From Hyphomicrobium_A sp965243865 (lineage in GTDB: Bacteria > Pseudomonadota > Alphaproteobacteria > Rhizobiales > Hyphomicrobiaceae): a stretch of DNA of 64,000 bases. Position 1 is the stretch's first letter; each line of letters opens with the position of its first letter. The stretch covers positions 1,426,001-1,490,000 of the forward strand of contig NZ_OZ251603.1 in assembly GCF_965243865.1 (NCBI RefSeq), written 5' to 3'. Shown piece by piece: positions 44,481 through 52,758 of this stretch. The notes beneath the pieces are model-generated. The model made no database searches and was not told where the DNA came from. It worked only from the letters and a program-made list of their open reading frames with translations. A program made the translations under genes and the position numbers.

Positions 44481-44622
44481 GTTTGGCAAACCCGAACGCT
44501 AAGGCTTGTGGATAATTTGTGGCACGCACATCTGTGCCCCACACTCAGAGGCTGTCCCCATTGGCAGCGGCCTGATCCGCGCCCATATGCCTGCAATCGC
44601 CATCCAACATGGAGGTTCCGGC

Positions 44623-44805
44623 ATGCAGGCGATGGAAATCCAGGAACACGCGCGCAAACTGCGAGAGGCGAGAGGCGATTTGGCTCTGGCTCACGCCGCG
44701 CAAAAGGCCCGCGATTTAGAGCACCAAGGGAACACAATCGAAGCGCAGAACTGGCGGCGAATTGAAGCGGCGCTGCGCCAGATGCAAGGCCCACGCGTTA
44801 GCTAG
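44623..44805 (+). CDS. Small conserved helical protein, unknown
   Basis: 60 residues. GGAGG lies 7 bases before the ATG at 44623; a longer open frame from 44506 has no ribosome site. The sequence 'MEIQEHARKLREARGDLA' then 'AHAAQKARDLEHQGNTIEAQNWRRIEAAL' is helical and charged and matches a small protein I recall as common in Rhizobiales, where it is unnamed. Likely real because of the ribosome site and the family impression. Confidence 0.62.
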   Translation: MQAMEIQEHARKLREARGDLALAHAAQKARDLEHQGNTIEAQNWRRIEAALRQMQGPRVS

Positions 44806-44861
44806 GGATAAGGGAGTAGCGGCCTCGTCGCTGCTCCCATAGGGACGGGACAAGAAACAAC

Positions 44862-45122
44862 ATGAGCAATATTGCCAAAACACTCGTTTCCGTAATGTGC
44901 CTCGCAGCGTTGAGCGCGACGGCTTCTGCCGACACGACGCCCAACGCCGCCACCTCAAAGCCCGATCAATCGCCCGCGGTCACCACCGGCAGCATTGACG
45001 TCGAGCCATCGTTCGAAAAACGAATTGAGGAATGCATGGCCGCCTGGGACAGAAAAACCCACATGACCAAGGCGCAGTGGAAGCGCTCCTGCCGCACGAC
45101 GCTGCAAAGCCTCGCCGACTGA
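44862..45122 (+). CDS. Small secreted protein, unknown
   Basis: 86 residues. A signal peptide ('TLVSVMCLAALSATASADT') is followed by a Pro/Thr/Ser-rich segment and 'ECMAAWDRKTHMTKAQWKRSCRTT'. The Cys pair around a Trp/Lys helix resembles short PsiF-like domains, but too short to be sure. Convergent with the aldolase gene. Confidence 0.5.
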   Translation: MSNIAKTLVSVMCLAALSATASADTTPNAATSKPDQSPAVTTGSIDVEPSFEKRIEECMAAWDRKTHMTKAQWKRSCRTTLQSLAD

Positions 45123-45132
45123 TCTGCGCTGA

Positions 45133-45816
45133 TCAGGAATCCTGCGCACGCTGCCCATAGCTTTTGAAGCGTTCGAGGACGCGCGCCATTTCCTCGTCCG
45201 GCAGGATATGCGCCTCGCCGATCGACAGCACATTCACGTACTGCTGCGCCAGCACTTCCACCTCGTGCGCAAGCTCGAGCGCTTGGGCGAGATCCTTGCC
45301 GATCGCGATCTGCCCGTGGTTCGCCATCAGGCATGCATTGCGGTGCGCGAGCCCCTCGCCCACGTGCCGCGCTAGCTCCTCCGTGCCGAACGTGTCGTAC
45401 GGCACCAGCGGAATATCGCTGCCGCCGGCAACTGCCACCATGTAGTGAAATGCCGGGATCGGCTTGTGCGCGCACGCCAGAACGGTTGCGTAAAGCGAGT
45501 GCGTATGCACCACCGCATTCATATCCGTCCGCGCCCGATACGCCGCCAGATGAAAGCGCCACTCACTCGACGGCTTGCGCAGCGACCGCCCCTGCAACGT
45601 CCCTTTGCCGGTGACGAATACGATATCGCGCGGCTTCAGCGTCTCGTACTGCACCCCCGTCGGCGTGATCAGCATGCCGCCCTTCCAGCGGCACGAGACA
45701 TTCCCCGATCGTCCCGGCGACAGCCCCGACCGGCTCATCGCCAACGCTGTCTCGATCACCGCACGGCGCGCGCGCTTCTCGGCCTCGTCCAGCTTGATCT
45801 GCTTATCCGCCTTCAT
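45133..45816 (-). CDS. FucA-like class II aldolase, probable 5-(methylthio)ribulose-1-phosphate aldolase
   Basis: 227 residues, zinc-dependent class II aldolase. 'LSPGRSGNVSCRW', the acid/base Glu in 'PSSEWRFHLAAYRAR', zinc ligands in 'VVHTHSLYA' and 'ANHGQIAIG', and 'LAHEVEVLAQ' closely follow E. coli FucA. Position behind mtnA suggests the Ald2 role of the DHAP shunt: cleaving 5-(methylthio)ribulose 1-phosphate or 5-deoxyribulose 1-phosphate to DHAP plus an aldehyde. MtnB dehydratase is related, but the 'SSEW' signature and absence of mtnC/D nearby favour aldolase. Start ATG 45816 is a moderate choice. Confidence 0.8.
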   Translation of the reverse strand: MKADKQIKLDEAEKRARRAVIETALAMSRSGLSPGRSGNVSCRWKGGMLITPTGVQYETLKPRDIVFVTGKGTLQGRSLRKPSSEWRFHLAAYRARTDMNAVVHTHSLYATVLACAHKPIPAFHYMVAVAGGSDIPLVPYDTFGTEELARHVGEGLAHRNACLMANHGQIAIGKDLAQALELAHEVEVLAQQYVNVLSIGEAHILPDEEMARVLERFKSYGQRAQDS

Positions 45817-45900
45817 CACGGCACATCGCCCGCAGCCCAATCGTCCCGGGCACACCCTGCCACAGGTTCTTTGGCAGAAATATAAAAGGTTGTAGCAGCG

Positions 45901-46995
45901 CTAGTCGTTCGCCCGCTCCGGATAGAGCGACAGCAACCCCTCACGCGTCGCGGGGCAAACGCCACGTTCGGTAATGAACCCCGTGACGAGGCGGGCCGGC
46001 GTCACGTCGAACGCCGGATTGCCGGCGGGCGACCCGGGCGCTGCGATCTCTACCGTAACGACCGTCCCGTCCGGGAGACGGCCGGGCATCTTCAGCACCT
46101 CATCGCCCGAGCGTTCCTCGATCGGGATCGACATCCCCTCCGCAAGCGTCCAGTCGATCGTCGAGTGCGGCAGCGCCACGTAGAACGGTACGCCATTGTC
46201 CTTCGCCGCCAGTGCCTTGAGATATGTGCCGATCTTGTTGGCGACATCGCCATTGGCCGCCACCCGGTCCGTGCCGACGATGACGAGGTCGACCCGGCCG
46301 TGCTGCATCAGATGCCCGCCCGCGTTGTCGACCACGATCGTATGCGGCACGCCATGACTGCCGAGTTCATACGCGGTCAGCGAAGCGCCCTGATTGCGCG
46401 GACGCGTCTCGTCCACCCAGACATGCAGCGGCACGCCCGCATCGTGCGCCTGATAGATCGGCGACGTTGCCGTGCCCCAGTCGACGCAGGCGAGCCAGCC
46501 CGCGTTGCAGTGGGTCAGAACTTCGACCCGTGCGCCGCCCTTTGTCTTGGCGATGTCATCAATCAGCGCCTTGCCGTGAACGCCGATCAGCCGGCACGTC
46601 TCCACGTCGTCGTCACAGATCTGCGCAGCACGCGCATACGCGGCTGCCACGCGGTCCGCGCGCGGCAGGTTCAGCACCGCCCGGAGCATTTCATCCAGCG
46701 CCCAGCGCAGGTTGATCGCCGTCGGACGCTGCTTGGCGAGATAAGCGCTGGCGCGGTCAATCGCTTCGTCTGAAGCGTCCTCGCGTATCGCCATCGCCAG
46801 ACCGTACGCAGCCGTCGCCCCGATCAGAGGCGCGCCACGCACCTGCATCGTCAGGATCGCACGCGCAGCATCCTCCATCGACTTCAACGGCACCACGACG
46901 AATTCGTGCGGCAACCGCGTCTGATCGATGACATCGACCGACCAGCCATCTGCCGCCAGCCATATCGTCCGGTACGCTTCGCCGTTGATCTTCAT
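45901..46995 (-). CDS. mtnA: Methylthioribose-1-phosphate isomerase
   Basis: 364 residues. Converts 5-methylthioribose 1-phosphate to the ribulose form. Signatures: 'VRGAPLIGATAAYGLAMAI', the catalytic Cys in 'LTHCNAGWLACVDWGTA', the catalytic Asp in 'GTDRVAANGDVANKIGTY' and 'FYVALPHSTIDW'. These separate it from eIF2B-type relatives. It starts 3 bp after the zinc-ribbon gene and precedes the aldolase, in the order apt - zinc ribbon - mtnA - aldolase. Cytoplasmic. Confidence 0.92.
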   Translation of the reverse strand: MKINGEAYRTIWLAADGWSVDVIDQTRLPHEFVVVPLKSMEDAARAILTMQVRGAPLIGATAAYGLAMAIREDASDEAIDRASAYLAKQRPTAINLRWALDEMLRAVLNLPRADRVAAAYARAAQICDDDVETCRLIGVHGKALIDDIAKTKGGARVEVLTHCNAGWLACVDWGTATSPIYQAHDAGVPLHVWVDETRPRNQGASLTAYELGSHGVPHTIVVDNAGGHLMQHGRVDLVIVGTDRVAANGDVANKIGTYLKALAAKDNGVPFYVALPHSTIDWTLAEGMSIPIEERSGDEVLKMPGRLPDGTVVTVEIAAPGSPAGNPAFDVTPARLVTGFITERGVCPATREGLLSLYPERAND

Positions 46996-46998
46996 CGC

Positions 46999-47235
46999 TC
47001 AATCGCCACCAGACATGATCGGAGACATGGGAATGTGAATGGTATGGCCGAGCCCGCACGAGGGGCACGAGAGCACATACCATTCGGCATAAGGGCGCGT
47101 GGAGCGATCCTCAATGACGAGGCCGTCCTCTTCGCAGACCGGGCACGCCACCGGCTCCAGCGGCGACAACCGCCAGTCCGCCACGCGCGCCAGCGCCTCA
47201 CGAAATCTGTCTGGGGGAAGTGGATTTCCGCTCAC
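46999..47235 (-). CDS. Small zinc-ribbon protein in the MTA operon
   Basis: 78 residues, GTG start with AGG seven bases upstream. Two CxxC pairs, 'ACPVCEEDG' and 'SCPSCGLGH', 20 residues apart, predict a zinc ribbon; 'AEWYVLSC' and 'GHTIHIPM' complete it. No catalytic domain and no signal. Sandwiched tightly between apt (11 bp) and mtnA (3 bp), which implies cotranscription and perhaps a role with them. I do not recognise the family. Confidence 0.72.
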   Translation of the reverse strand: MSGNPLPPDRFREALARVADWRLSPLEPVACPVCEEDGLVIEDRSTRPYAEWYVLSCPSCGLGHTIHIPMSPIMSGGD

Positions 47236-47246
47236 GTCTACGCCTA

Positions 47247-47777
47247 TCAGTGACCCTCGAACGCCATCAGCGCATGCGTGCGCACACCATGGCTGCGCAA
47301 AAGGTCGAGACCGCCCAGATCGGGCAGATCGACGAGAAACGCAGCGCCCGCCACCAGCCCGCCCGTCCGGCTGATCAATTTCGCGGCAGCTTCCGCCGTG
47401 CCGCCGGTCGCAATCAGATCATCGACGATCAGGATGCGCTCGCCCGGCTTGATGGCGTCGGCGTGGATCTCGATGATGTCCACGCCATATTCCAGCGTGT
47501 ACTGCTGCCCGATCGTCTTCCACGGCAGCTTCCCCTTCTTGCGAATGGGGATGAAGCCGCACGACAGCCGATCGGCAACCGCGCCGCCCAGGATGAACCC
47601 GCGCGCCTCGATCCCCGCCACCGCGTCGATCTTGTCGTCGAGATAAGGCGCTGCCATCGCTTCGACCGAAGCCTTGAACCCTTCGGCGTTGCCCATCAGC
47701 GTCGTCACGTCCCGGAACAGGATCCCAGGCTTGGGGTAATCCGGTATGGTACGTACAAGGTGCCGCAAGTCGATCAA
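47247..47777 (-). CDS. apt: Adenine phosphoribosyltransferase
   Basis: 176 residues: 'IRTIPDYPKPGILFRDVTT'-type opening, 'GIEARGFILGGAVADRL', and the PRPP loop 'ILIVDDLIATGGTAEA'. It turns adenine and PRPP into AMP, and so recovers the adenine released by MtnP. The start is TTG 47777 with GGGAGGG five bases upstream; an open frame to 47828 adds a non-family segment. First gene of the apt - zinc ribbon - mtnA - aldolase unit. Confidence 0.92.
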   Translation of the reverse strand: MIDLRHLVRTIPDYPKPGILFRDVTTLMGNAEGFKASVEAMAAPYLDDKIDAVAGIEARGFILGGAVADRLSCGFIPIRKKGKLPWKTIGQQYTLEYGVDIIEIHADAIKPGERILIVDDLIATGGTAEAAAKLISRTGGLVAGAAFLVDLPDLGGLDLLRSHGVRTHALMAFEGH

Positions 47778-47928
47778 GTGAAGCCCTCCCGCCAAATTGC
47801 GGGCGCAAAATAGCAATATCGATCTCAAGACGGTAGGCGTTTTACCGCCGCCCGATCACTGCATTGCTTAAACGCCCTTCTCGCGCCAGCACGTGAGAAT
47901 TGCGTGACACATGTTGGAGGCATTTCCC

Positions 47929-48303
47929 GTGGCCAGCGTTGATTTCCCCCTCACGGCAGATGAGGGCCTGGACGATCTCCCCCGAACTCTGAGGCGCGAA
48001 CGAGAGGCGCGCGAGCGCGCAGCCCGGCAAAAGGAAGCTAAAGCGCGCGCCGCCACGCTCACCCATGACTTCGGCATTCAGGAACACGCATACCCTGCCG
48101 AAGTTCCAGCCGGAACGGCCGTCACGCGCTTCGACGTGCCTTTCACGCACCTCATGGCCTTCTCGATCAAGGCCGTGCTCGCCGCTATCCCCGCGCTGAT
48201 GCTTCTCGGCGCCATTCTCTGGGTCGCCGGCGCCCTGCTCAAGGCCTACTTCCCCGAGCTGGTGCACATGCAGATCCTCATCAACTTCCCAAAGCCGGCC
48301 TGA
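47929..48303 (+). CDS. Single-pass membrane protein, unknown
   Basis: 124 residues from GTG (GGAGG eight bases upstream). A charged helix ('TLRREREARERAARQKEAKAR') may form a coiled coil, followed near residues 80-105 by a hydrophobic segment ('SIKAVLAAIPALMLLGAILW') and a short C-terminus. No recognised domain. Divergent from apt and 18 bp before the DUF4375 gene, so possibly cotranscribed with it. Confidence 0.55.
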   Translation: MASVDFPLTADEGLDDLPRTLRREREARERAARQKEAKARAATLTHDFGIQEHAYPAEVPAGTAVTRFDVPFTHLMAFSIKAVLAAIPALMLLGAILWVAGALLKAYFPELVHMQILINFPKPA

Positions 48304-48321
48304 GGCTACGGCACCGCGGTC

Positions 48322-49566
48322 ATGCGCATCTCTTCGTTCGCAGCCGTCATTGCCGCCGCGGGCACGATCGTGCTCGCGGCGAGCGAGGGCTCCGACGCCC
48401 GCGACGCCGCCGACGCCTCACCGCAAGCGACAGACACGAGGAATACCGACAACCCGCTCGACGTGCGCGTCCCCATCCCATCCGCCTCGCGCGATGTGCA
48501 CGACAACGGCTGCCGGGTCCGCTCCACGCCAGCGGAAACCTTCGCTGACATAGACGCTGACCTGCGTCACGTCGCCTTCGACGACCTCATCTCGGAGGCA
48601 ATCGGGAGCGTGACAGTGCGCGCCGCAATCGATCCCCCCGCAACGTTCGTCGCTTCGCTCTCCACCCTCGACCCCGAAATGCGCACGCTGGTGATGCTCG
48701 ATGTGCTTCGCAACAGCCTTGGACGCGACGGCCTGCACACCTTCTTCTATATGCGCATGGGCTCTTTCGCGCCGAACATTCGCGACGCATTGAAGCAAGC
48801 GGGGTTGCAGCACCACTACGACCAATTCTCGCAAGCCATGGCACTCTTCGGGCCAAAATACCCCCTCGCGGAGCGCGCACGCGCTGAGCGCTACGCCTAC
48901 TCATCCCTCGACACGCCGATGAACGAATTCGACAAGCGCATGCTGCAGATCGCCGCCGAATTCGGCTCGCGCGATCAGTTCGGCAAGACCATTGCCGCCT
49001 ATGTCGAACGCACCCCTGCTCTCTTCAAGCGCATAGAGGCAGAGCGCGCCCACCTGGGCGAGGTCGCCCGCCTGCGCTATCTCAATCGCGCGATCCTGCA
49101 GCGCGCTGCAGCCTGGATCGATGACGAGCGCCAGCTCGCGCGCAACCTCGCCAAGCTTCCCAAAGAGCAACGCACCCTGCTGGCCATGCACGTCTTCAAT
49201 GCCGAGTTCGAGAACGGCGGCGTGCATCAGTTCTTCCTCAATTCCTCCGGTGCACTGGCACCTGAGGTTCACGCCGCTCTAGTCGAGCTCGGACTCGACC
49301 GGCAAGCGGCGATCTTCAAGCGCGGCCTCGACATGTTCGGAGCCAAGTATGAGCGCAATACCGAGAAGCGACGCACCCGCTTCTTCGATGATTCCGATTG
49401 GACCGATTGGGACAAGAAGCTCTCGGCGCTGACCGATGACTTCTATGCGCTCGACGGCGGCATGACTGTCGTTCAGTGGAACGACGGCGCAACTGTCGAA
49501 GGCGGACCGGGCATCTGGCCGGCCATGGCGGTCTACGCCCGCAACAAGGCGCTTCTGCCCTGCTGA
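48322..49566 (+). CDS. Secreted protein with two DUF4375/DMP19-like domains
   Basis: 414 residues with an N-terminal signal ('FAAVIAAAGTIVLAAS'). Two homologous helical domains: about residues 110-230 ('LSTLDPEMRTLVMLDVLRN' ... 'LHTFFYMRMGSFAPNIRDAL') and about 270-395 ('LAKLPKEQRTLLAMHVFNAE' ... 'VHQFFLNSSGALAPEVHAAL'). The second matches the DUF4375 (DMP19) pattern 'E..NGG..QFF.N..G' well; the first is degenerate at that motif. DMP19 of Neisseria is a cytoplasmic DNA mimic, so an exported tandem form is unusual. Role unknown. Confidence 0.7.
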   Translation: MRISSFAAVIAAAGTIVLAASEGSDARDAADASPQATDTRNTDNPLDVRVPIPSASRDVHDNGCRVRSTPAETFADIDADLRHVAFDDLISEAIGSVTVRAAIDPPATFVASLSTLDPEMRTLVMLDVLRNSLGRDGLHTFFYMRMGSFAPNIRDALKQAGLQHHYDQFSQAMALFGPKYPLAERARAERYAYSSLDTPMNEFDKRMLQIAAEFGSRDQFGKTIAAYVERTPALFKRIEAERAHLGEVARLRYLNRAILQRAAAWIDDERQLARNLAKLPKEQRTLLAMHVFNAEFENGGVHQFFLNSSGALAPEVHAALVELGLDRQAAIFKRGLDMFGAKYERNTEKRRTRFFDDSDWTDWDKKLSALTDDFYALDGGMTVVQWNDGATVEGGPGIWPAMAVYARNKALLPC

Positions 49567-49574
49567 CACGCCGG

Positions 49575-50390
49575 TCAGTGCGCCGCCATATATCCGAGGT
49601 AAGCGATCACCGCATCGAGGTCGCTGCCGGATAGCGCCTTCTCGGTGAACCCGGGCATCTGCTGTTGCGGCCACGAGCGCACCGACTTCGGATCGCGGAT
49701 CAGCGCCCTCAACCCTTGCGGGGTCAGATACTGCGTCGGGTTCATCGGCGAGCCGAGATCAGGACCGATGTCGGCGGCGCCTGCGCCCTTCATGCGATGA
49801 CACGGCATGCATTGCGTCACGAACACCCCCTGCCCGCGCCTCGCCGGCGCGTCCGCCGGTAGGCCGTTATCCACCGCGATCTGCGGCCACCGCTGCGCCG
49901 GCGATTGCATGCCGGAAATCGCAACCGTCTGGTACGGCCAAAGCTCGGTGCCAACCTTGCTGCGCTCAGGGTTCTGCCACACGACGTAGAACGGACCAGC
50001 TGAGGCGTCCTTCCCCGGCAGCGGCGGCCATGGCTCGCCCGGCGGCTCGATCGCAACCCACGCGACGCTGCCGCCCTTCGCTGCTCCCGCAACGAGCTGC
50101 ATCGGGATCTGCGAGACGAAGCCGTCAGCCGCCCGAACCTCCAGCGTATCGAAACGATCTCCAGCTTCCGGCCCGATCAGCGCTAGCAGCGGCACCGCCC
50201 GATAGCGCATCGCCTTGTGATACGAAACGTCGTCCGCGATTTCGATCGTCGCGACATCGGCACGCTTCAACAGCTCCTCGGCCGTAAGGCTGCGTGTCTC
50301 ATCGCCGAACGTCACCGACAGCGCTTCGCCCGCGCACGCCGGAAAAGCAGCAAGCAGCGCCACCGCGAAGAAGAGCAATGCCTTGAGCAT
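49575..50390 (-). CDS. Secreted cytochrome c fused to a sulfite-oxidase-like domain
   Basis: 271 residues with a signal peptide ending 'AFPACAG'. Residues about 25-165 resemble the Oxidored_molyb fold of sulfite-oxidase-like proteins ('YRAVPLLALIGPEAGDRFDTLEV', 'GPFYVVWQNPERSKVGTELWPYQ'), though the molybdopterin-ligand Cys is absent. A C-terminal class I cytochrome c follows: haem site 'CMPCH' and axial Met in 'QQQMPGF'. Probably a periplasmic electron carrier or binding protein. Neighbours give no partner. Confidence 0.72.
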   Translation of the reverse strand: MLKALLFFAVALLAAFPACAGEALSVTFGDETRSLTAEELLKRADVATIEIADDVSYHKAMRYRAVPLLALIGPEAGDRFDTLEVRAADGFVSQIPMQLVAGAAKGGSVAWVAIEPPGEPWPPLPGKDASAGPFYVVWQNPERSKVGTELWPYQTVAISGMQSPAQRWPQIAVDNGLPADAPARRGQGVFVTQCMPCHRMKGAGAADIGPDLGSPMNPTQYLTPQGLRALIRDPKSVRSWPQQQMPGFTEKALSGSDLDAVIAYLGYMAAH

Positions 50391-50465
50391 CAGCCACCCG
50401 ACATTTGATCCGGCCATGCCGGCACTGTAGCGTCAGGGCATACCGGCAAGCAAAGGAGCTTTCGC

Positions 50466-50690
50466 ATGTCCGGCAATGCCGACGCCCCCGAAGCCCAGCT
50501 CCGCGCCATCGACGGGGCGTTGGACGTCCTCTTCACCCTGCGCGAGGAGTTCGCCCAGTGGCTCGAGGAGGCTCAGAGCGAGGAACGCCGCGAGGAGCTG
50601 GAGAACGTCTATCGCCACATCGACACGATGGAGCGCGAATATCAGCGCCGCCGCGATGAGGCGATGAAGACGCTCGCAGCCAAAGGATAG
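50466..50690 (+). CDS. Small helical protein, unknown
   Basis: 74 residues preceded by AAGGAG at seven bases. Almost entirely charged helix ('FAQWLEEAQSEERREELENV', 'EREYQRRRDEAMKTLAAKG'), probably a coiled coil, with no Cys. Function unknown; its stop abuts that of the peptidase gene on the other strand. Confidence 0.6.
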   Translation: MSGNADAPEAQLRAIDGALDVLFTLREEFAQWLEEAQSEERREELENVYRHIDTMEREYQRRRDEAMKTLAAKG

Positions 50691-51650
50691 CTACGCGCGC
50701 TCGCCAAGCTCTGTCACCGCCGCAGTCAGCGCATCCATCACGCCGGGCTCGGTAATGGCATGGCCCGCCTTGTCGACGATCTGCAGCCGGCAGTTGCCCC
50801 AAGCTTCCGCGAGATCATACGCCGTCTTGGGCGGACACAGCAGGTCATAGCGCCCCTGCACGATCACGCCCGGTATCCCGCGCAGCTTGTGCGCCTCGCG
50901 CAACAATTGATCGTCCTCGAGGAAGAAATTGCTACGAATGTAGTGCCCCTCGATGATCGGAGTTGGCGGCAGTCGCCCGCCAGTTCCCTCTCCAACCGCG
51001 ACATGCGCGTCGGCGGGTGAAAGCTCCGAAAGCACCCGCTCGTAAGAGGCCCAAGCGCGTGCGGCTGGAAAATGCACCGCTGGATCTGCATCGGCGAGCC
51101 GACGCAGATAGGCAGCCAGCGGGTCGGACCGCTCATCCTCCGGCAACGCAGCGACGAACGCGTCATAAAGTTCAGGCCGAAATAGCTTCGGGCCTTCGAT
51201 AAAGGCCCATTCGACTTCGCGCCGCGTCCCAAGAAAAATCGCGCGCAGCGCCAGAGCTCTCACGCGCTCCGGATGCGCCTCCGCATAAGCGACCGCCAGC
51301 GTCGAGCCCCACGAGCCGCCAACCACGAGCCAGCGATCGATGCCGAAATGCTCCCGGATCGCCTCGATATCGGCAACCTGCTTTTGCGTCGTGTTCTCGT
51401 TGAGCGACAGATGCGGATGGCTTCGCCCCGCCCCGCGCTGATCGAACAGAAACGCGTGAAAGCGCGCCGGGTCGAACAGCCTGCGATGGATGTGCTGCGA
51501 GCCGCTCCCGGGCCCTCCATGCAGGAAAATCGCCGGAACACCGCCGCGCCTGCCCACCTCCTCGACATACAGCCAATGCCCGTCACCGACGAAAAGCATG
51601 CGCGCGTCGAACGGGCGCAAGGCATCAGAGCTTGGTGCGCTATCAGGCAT
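50691..51650 (-). CDS. pip: Proline iminopeptidase (S33), paralogue 2
   Basis: 319 residues from ATG 51650. 'FLHGGPGSGSQHIHRRLFDP', 'LFDQRGAGRSHPH', nucleophile Ser in 'GGSWGSTLAVAYAEAHPER' and catalytic His in 'IVDKAGHAITEP' mark a proline iminopeptidase. Clearly related to the product at 43524-44480, but divergent enough not to be a recent copy. The typical Pip signatures are better kept here, so I give the symbol to this copy. Confidence 0.87.
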   Translation of the reverse strand: MPDSAPSSDALRPFDARMLFVGDGHWLYVEEVGRRGGVPAIFLHGGPGSGSQHIHRRLFDPARFHAFLFDQRGAGRSHPHLSLNENTTQKQVADIEAIREHFGIDRWLVVGGSWGSTLAVAYAEAHPERVRALALRAIFLGTRREVEWAFIEGPKLFRPELYDAFVAALPEDERSDPLAAYLRRLADADPAVHFPAARAWASYERVLSELSPADAHVAVGEGTGGRLPPTPIIEGHYIRSNFFLEDDQLLREAHKLRGIPGVIVQGRYDLLCPPKTAYDLAEAWGNCRLQIVDKAGHAITEPGVMDALTAAVTELGERA

Positions 51651-51809
51651 GACGCGTGTGTGCCGCTCCCCGCCCCGCCGCGCAAGCCCCAATCATCATC
51701 TCTTGATCCAAGAGCTGCAGCGAATGGGTTAAGCTTCGTTGTGGCGATCCTTGCTGGATGCCACTTGTCGGCCCACGACGAGAACGAAACCCGCAGAGCC
51801 GGAATTCAA

Positions 51810-52736
51810 ATGCAGATCGCGATCCTCGGGGCCGGTGGTGTCGGCGGCTATCTCGGAGCCCGTCTGATCGAGGGCGGCGCCGACGTCGTCTTTCTCGTTC
51901 GCGAGCAGCGCGCCGCCCAACTCCGCTCAGACGGCCTCGTCTTGAAGAGCGTCCTCGGCGATTTCTGCGCACCCGTCCAGACTTTGCTCGCGGGAGCGCC
52001 GACCCAACTTCGGCCGGACGCCGTCATTCTCGCGTGCAAGGAGCCCGCACTCGGCGCGGCGTTGGAAGCAGTCGCCCCAATGCTCGGCCCGCAAACCCGG
52101 TTGCTGCCTGTCCTCAATGGCATCCGGCACCTCGACACGATTGCGGCGCGTTTTCCGCAATCGCCCATTCTCGGCGGTATCGTCCACGGCGCAACCGATC
52201 TGCGCCCAGATGGCGTCATCGCGCACCTTTCCCCATTCATGACCGTCATCGTCGGACCGATCGCGGCGGCAACGGACCCGGTCGCAACAGAGCTGGTCGA
52301 ACGCCTGAAGACAGCGGGCACCGAGGCCTACGCGACCCACGAGATTCGGCAGGACATGTGGAACAAGTTCGTGTTCCTGGCAGCGTTCGCAGGCATCACC
52401 TCGCTCATGCGCGCAAACATCGGCACCATTGTCGTGGCCGGCGCCCGCGAGTTGGTCCTGCAGTTGCTGGAAGAAACTCGGTCGGTTGCCGCGGCCGAGG
52501 GCTTCACCCCGCCCACGCAACTGATGCACGAATACCAGTCGCTGCTGACTGAGGAGCAATCCCCGCTCACGTCGTCGATGCTGCGCGACATCCAAGCCGG
52601 TCGCCGCACCGAGGGCGCTCACATCCTCGGCGACATGCTGTCTCGCGCACAGCGCCTCGGCCTGTCGACGCCGATGCTCCATGTCGCCGCCGCACACGTC
52701 GAGGCATACGAACGAAACTTGGAACCAAGAGCGTAG
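51810..52736 (+). CDS. panE: 2-dehydropantoate 2-reductase (ketopantoate reductase family)
   Basis: 308 residues, NADPH-dependent; makes pantoate for CoA synthesis. 'MQIAILGAGGVGGYLGARLI' gives the Rossmann start, 'GGIVHGATDLRPDGVIAHLS' and the catalytic-Lys segment 'IRQDMWNKFVFLAAFAGITSLMRA' are typical, with 'LGLSTPMLH' near the C-terminus. PanE has several relatives (ApbA/PanE-like reductases) acting on other 2-oxo acids, so the exact substrate is likely but not proven. Confidence 0.82.
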   Translation: MQIAILGAGGVGGYLGARLIEGGADVVFLVREQRAAQLRSDGLVLKSVLGDFCAPVQTLLAGAPTQLRPDAVILACKEPALGAALEAVAPMLGPQTRLLPVLNGIRHLDTIAARFPQSPILGGIVHGATDLRPDGVIAHLSPFMTVIVGPIAAATDPVATELVERLKTAGTEAYATHEIRQDMWNKFVFLAAFAGITSLMRANIGTIVVAGARELVLQLLEETRSVAAAEGFTPPTQLMHEYQSLLTEEQSPLTSSMLRDIQAGRRTEGAHILGDMLSRAQRLGLSTPMLHVAAAHVEAYERNLEPRA

Positions 52737-52758
52737 CGCCCCTAGTCAGAGCCCGGCG

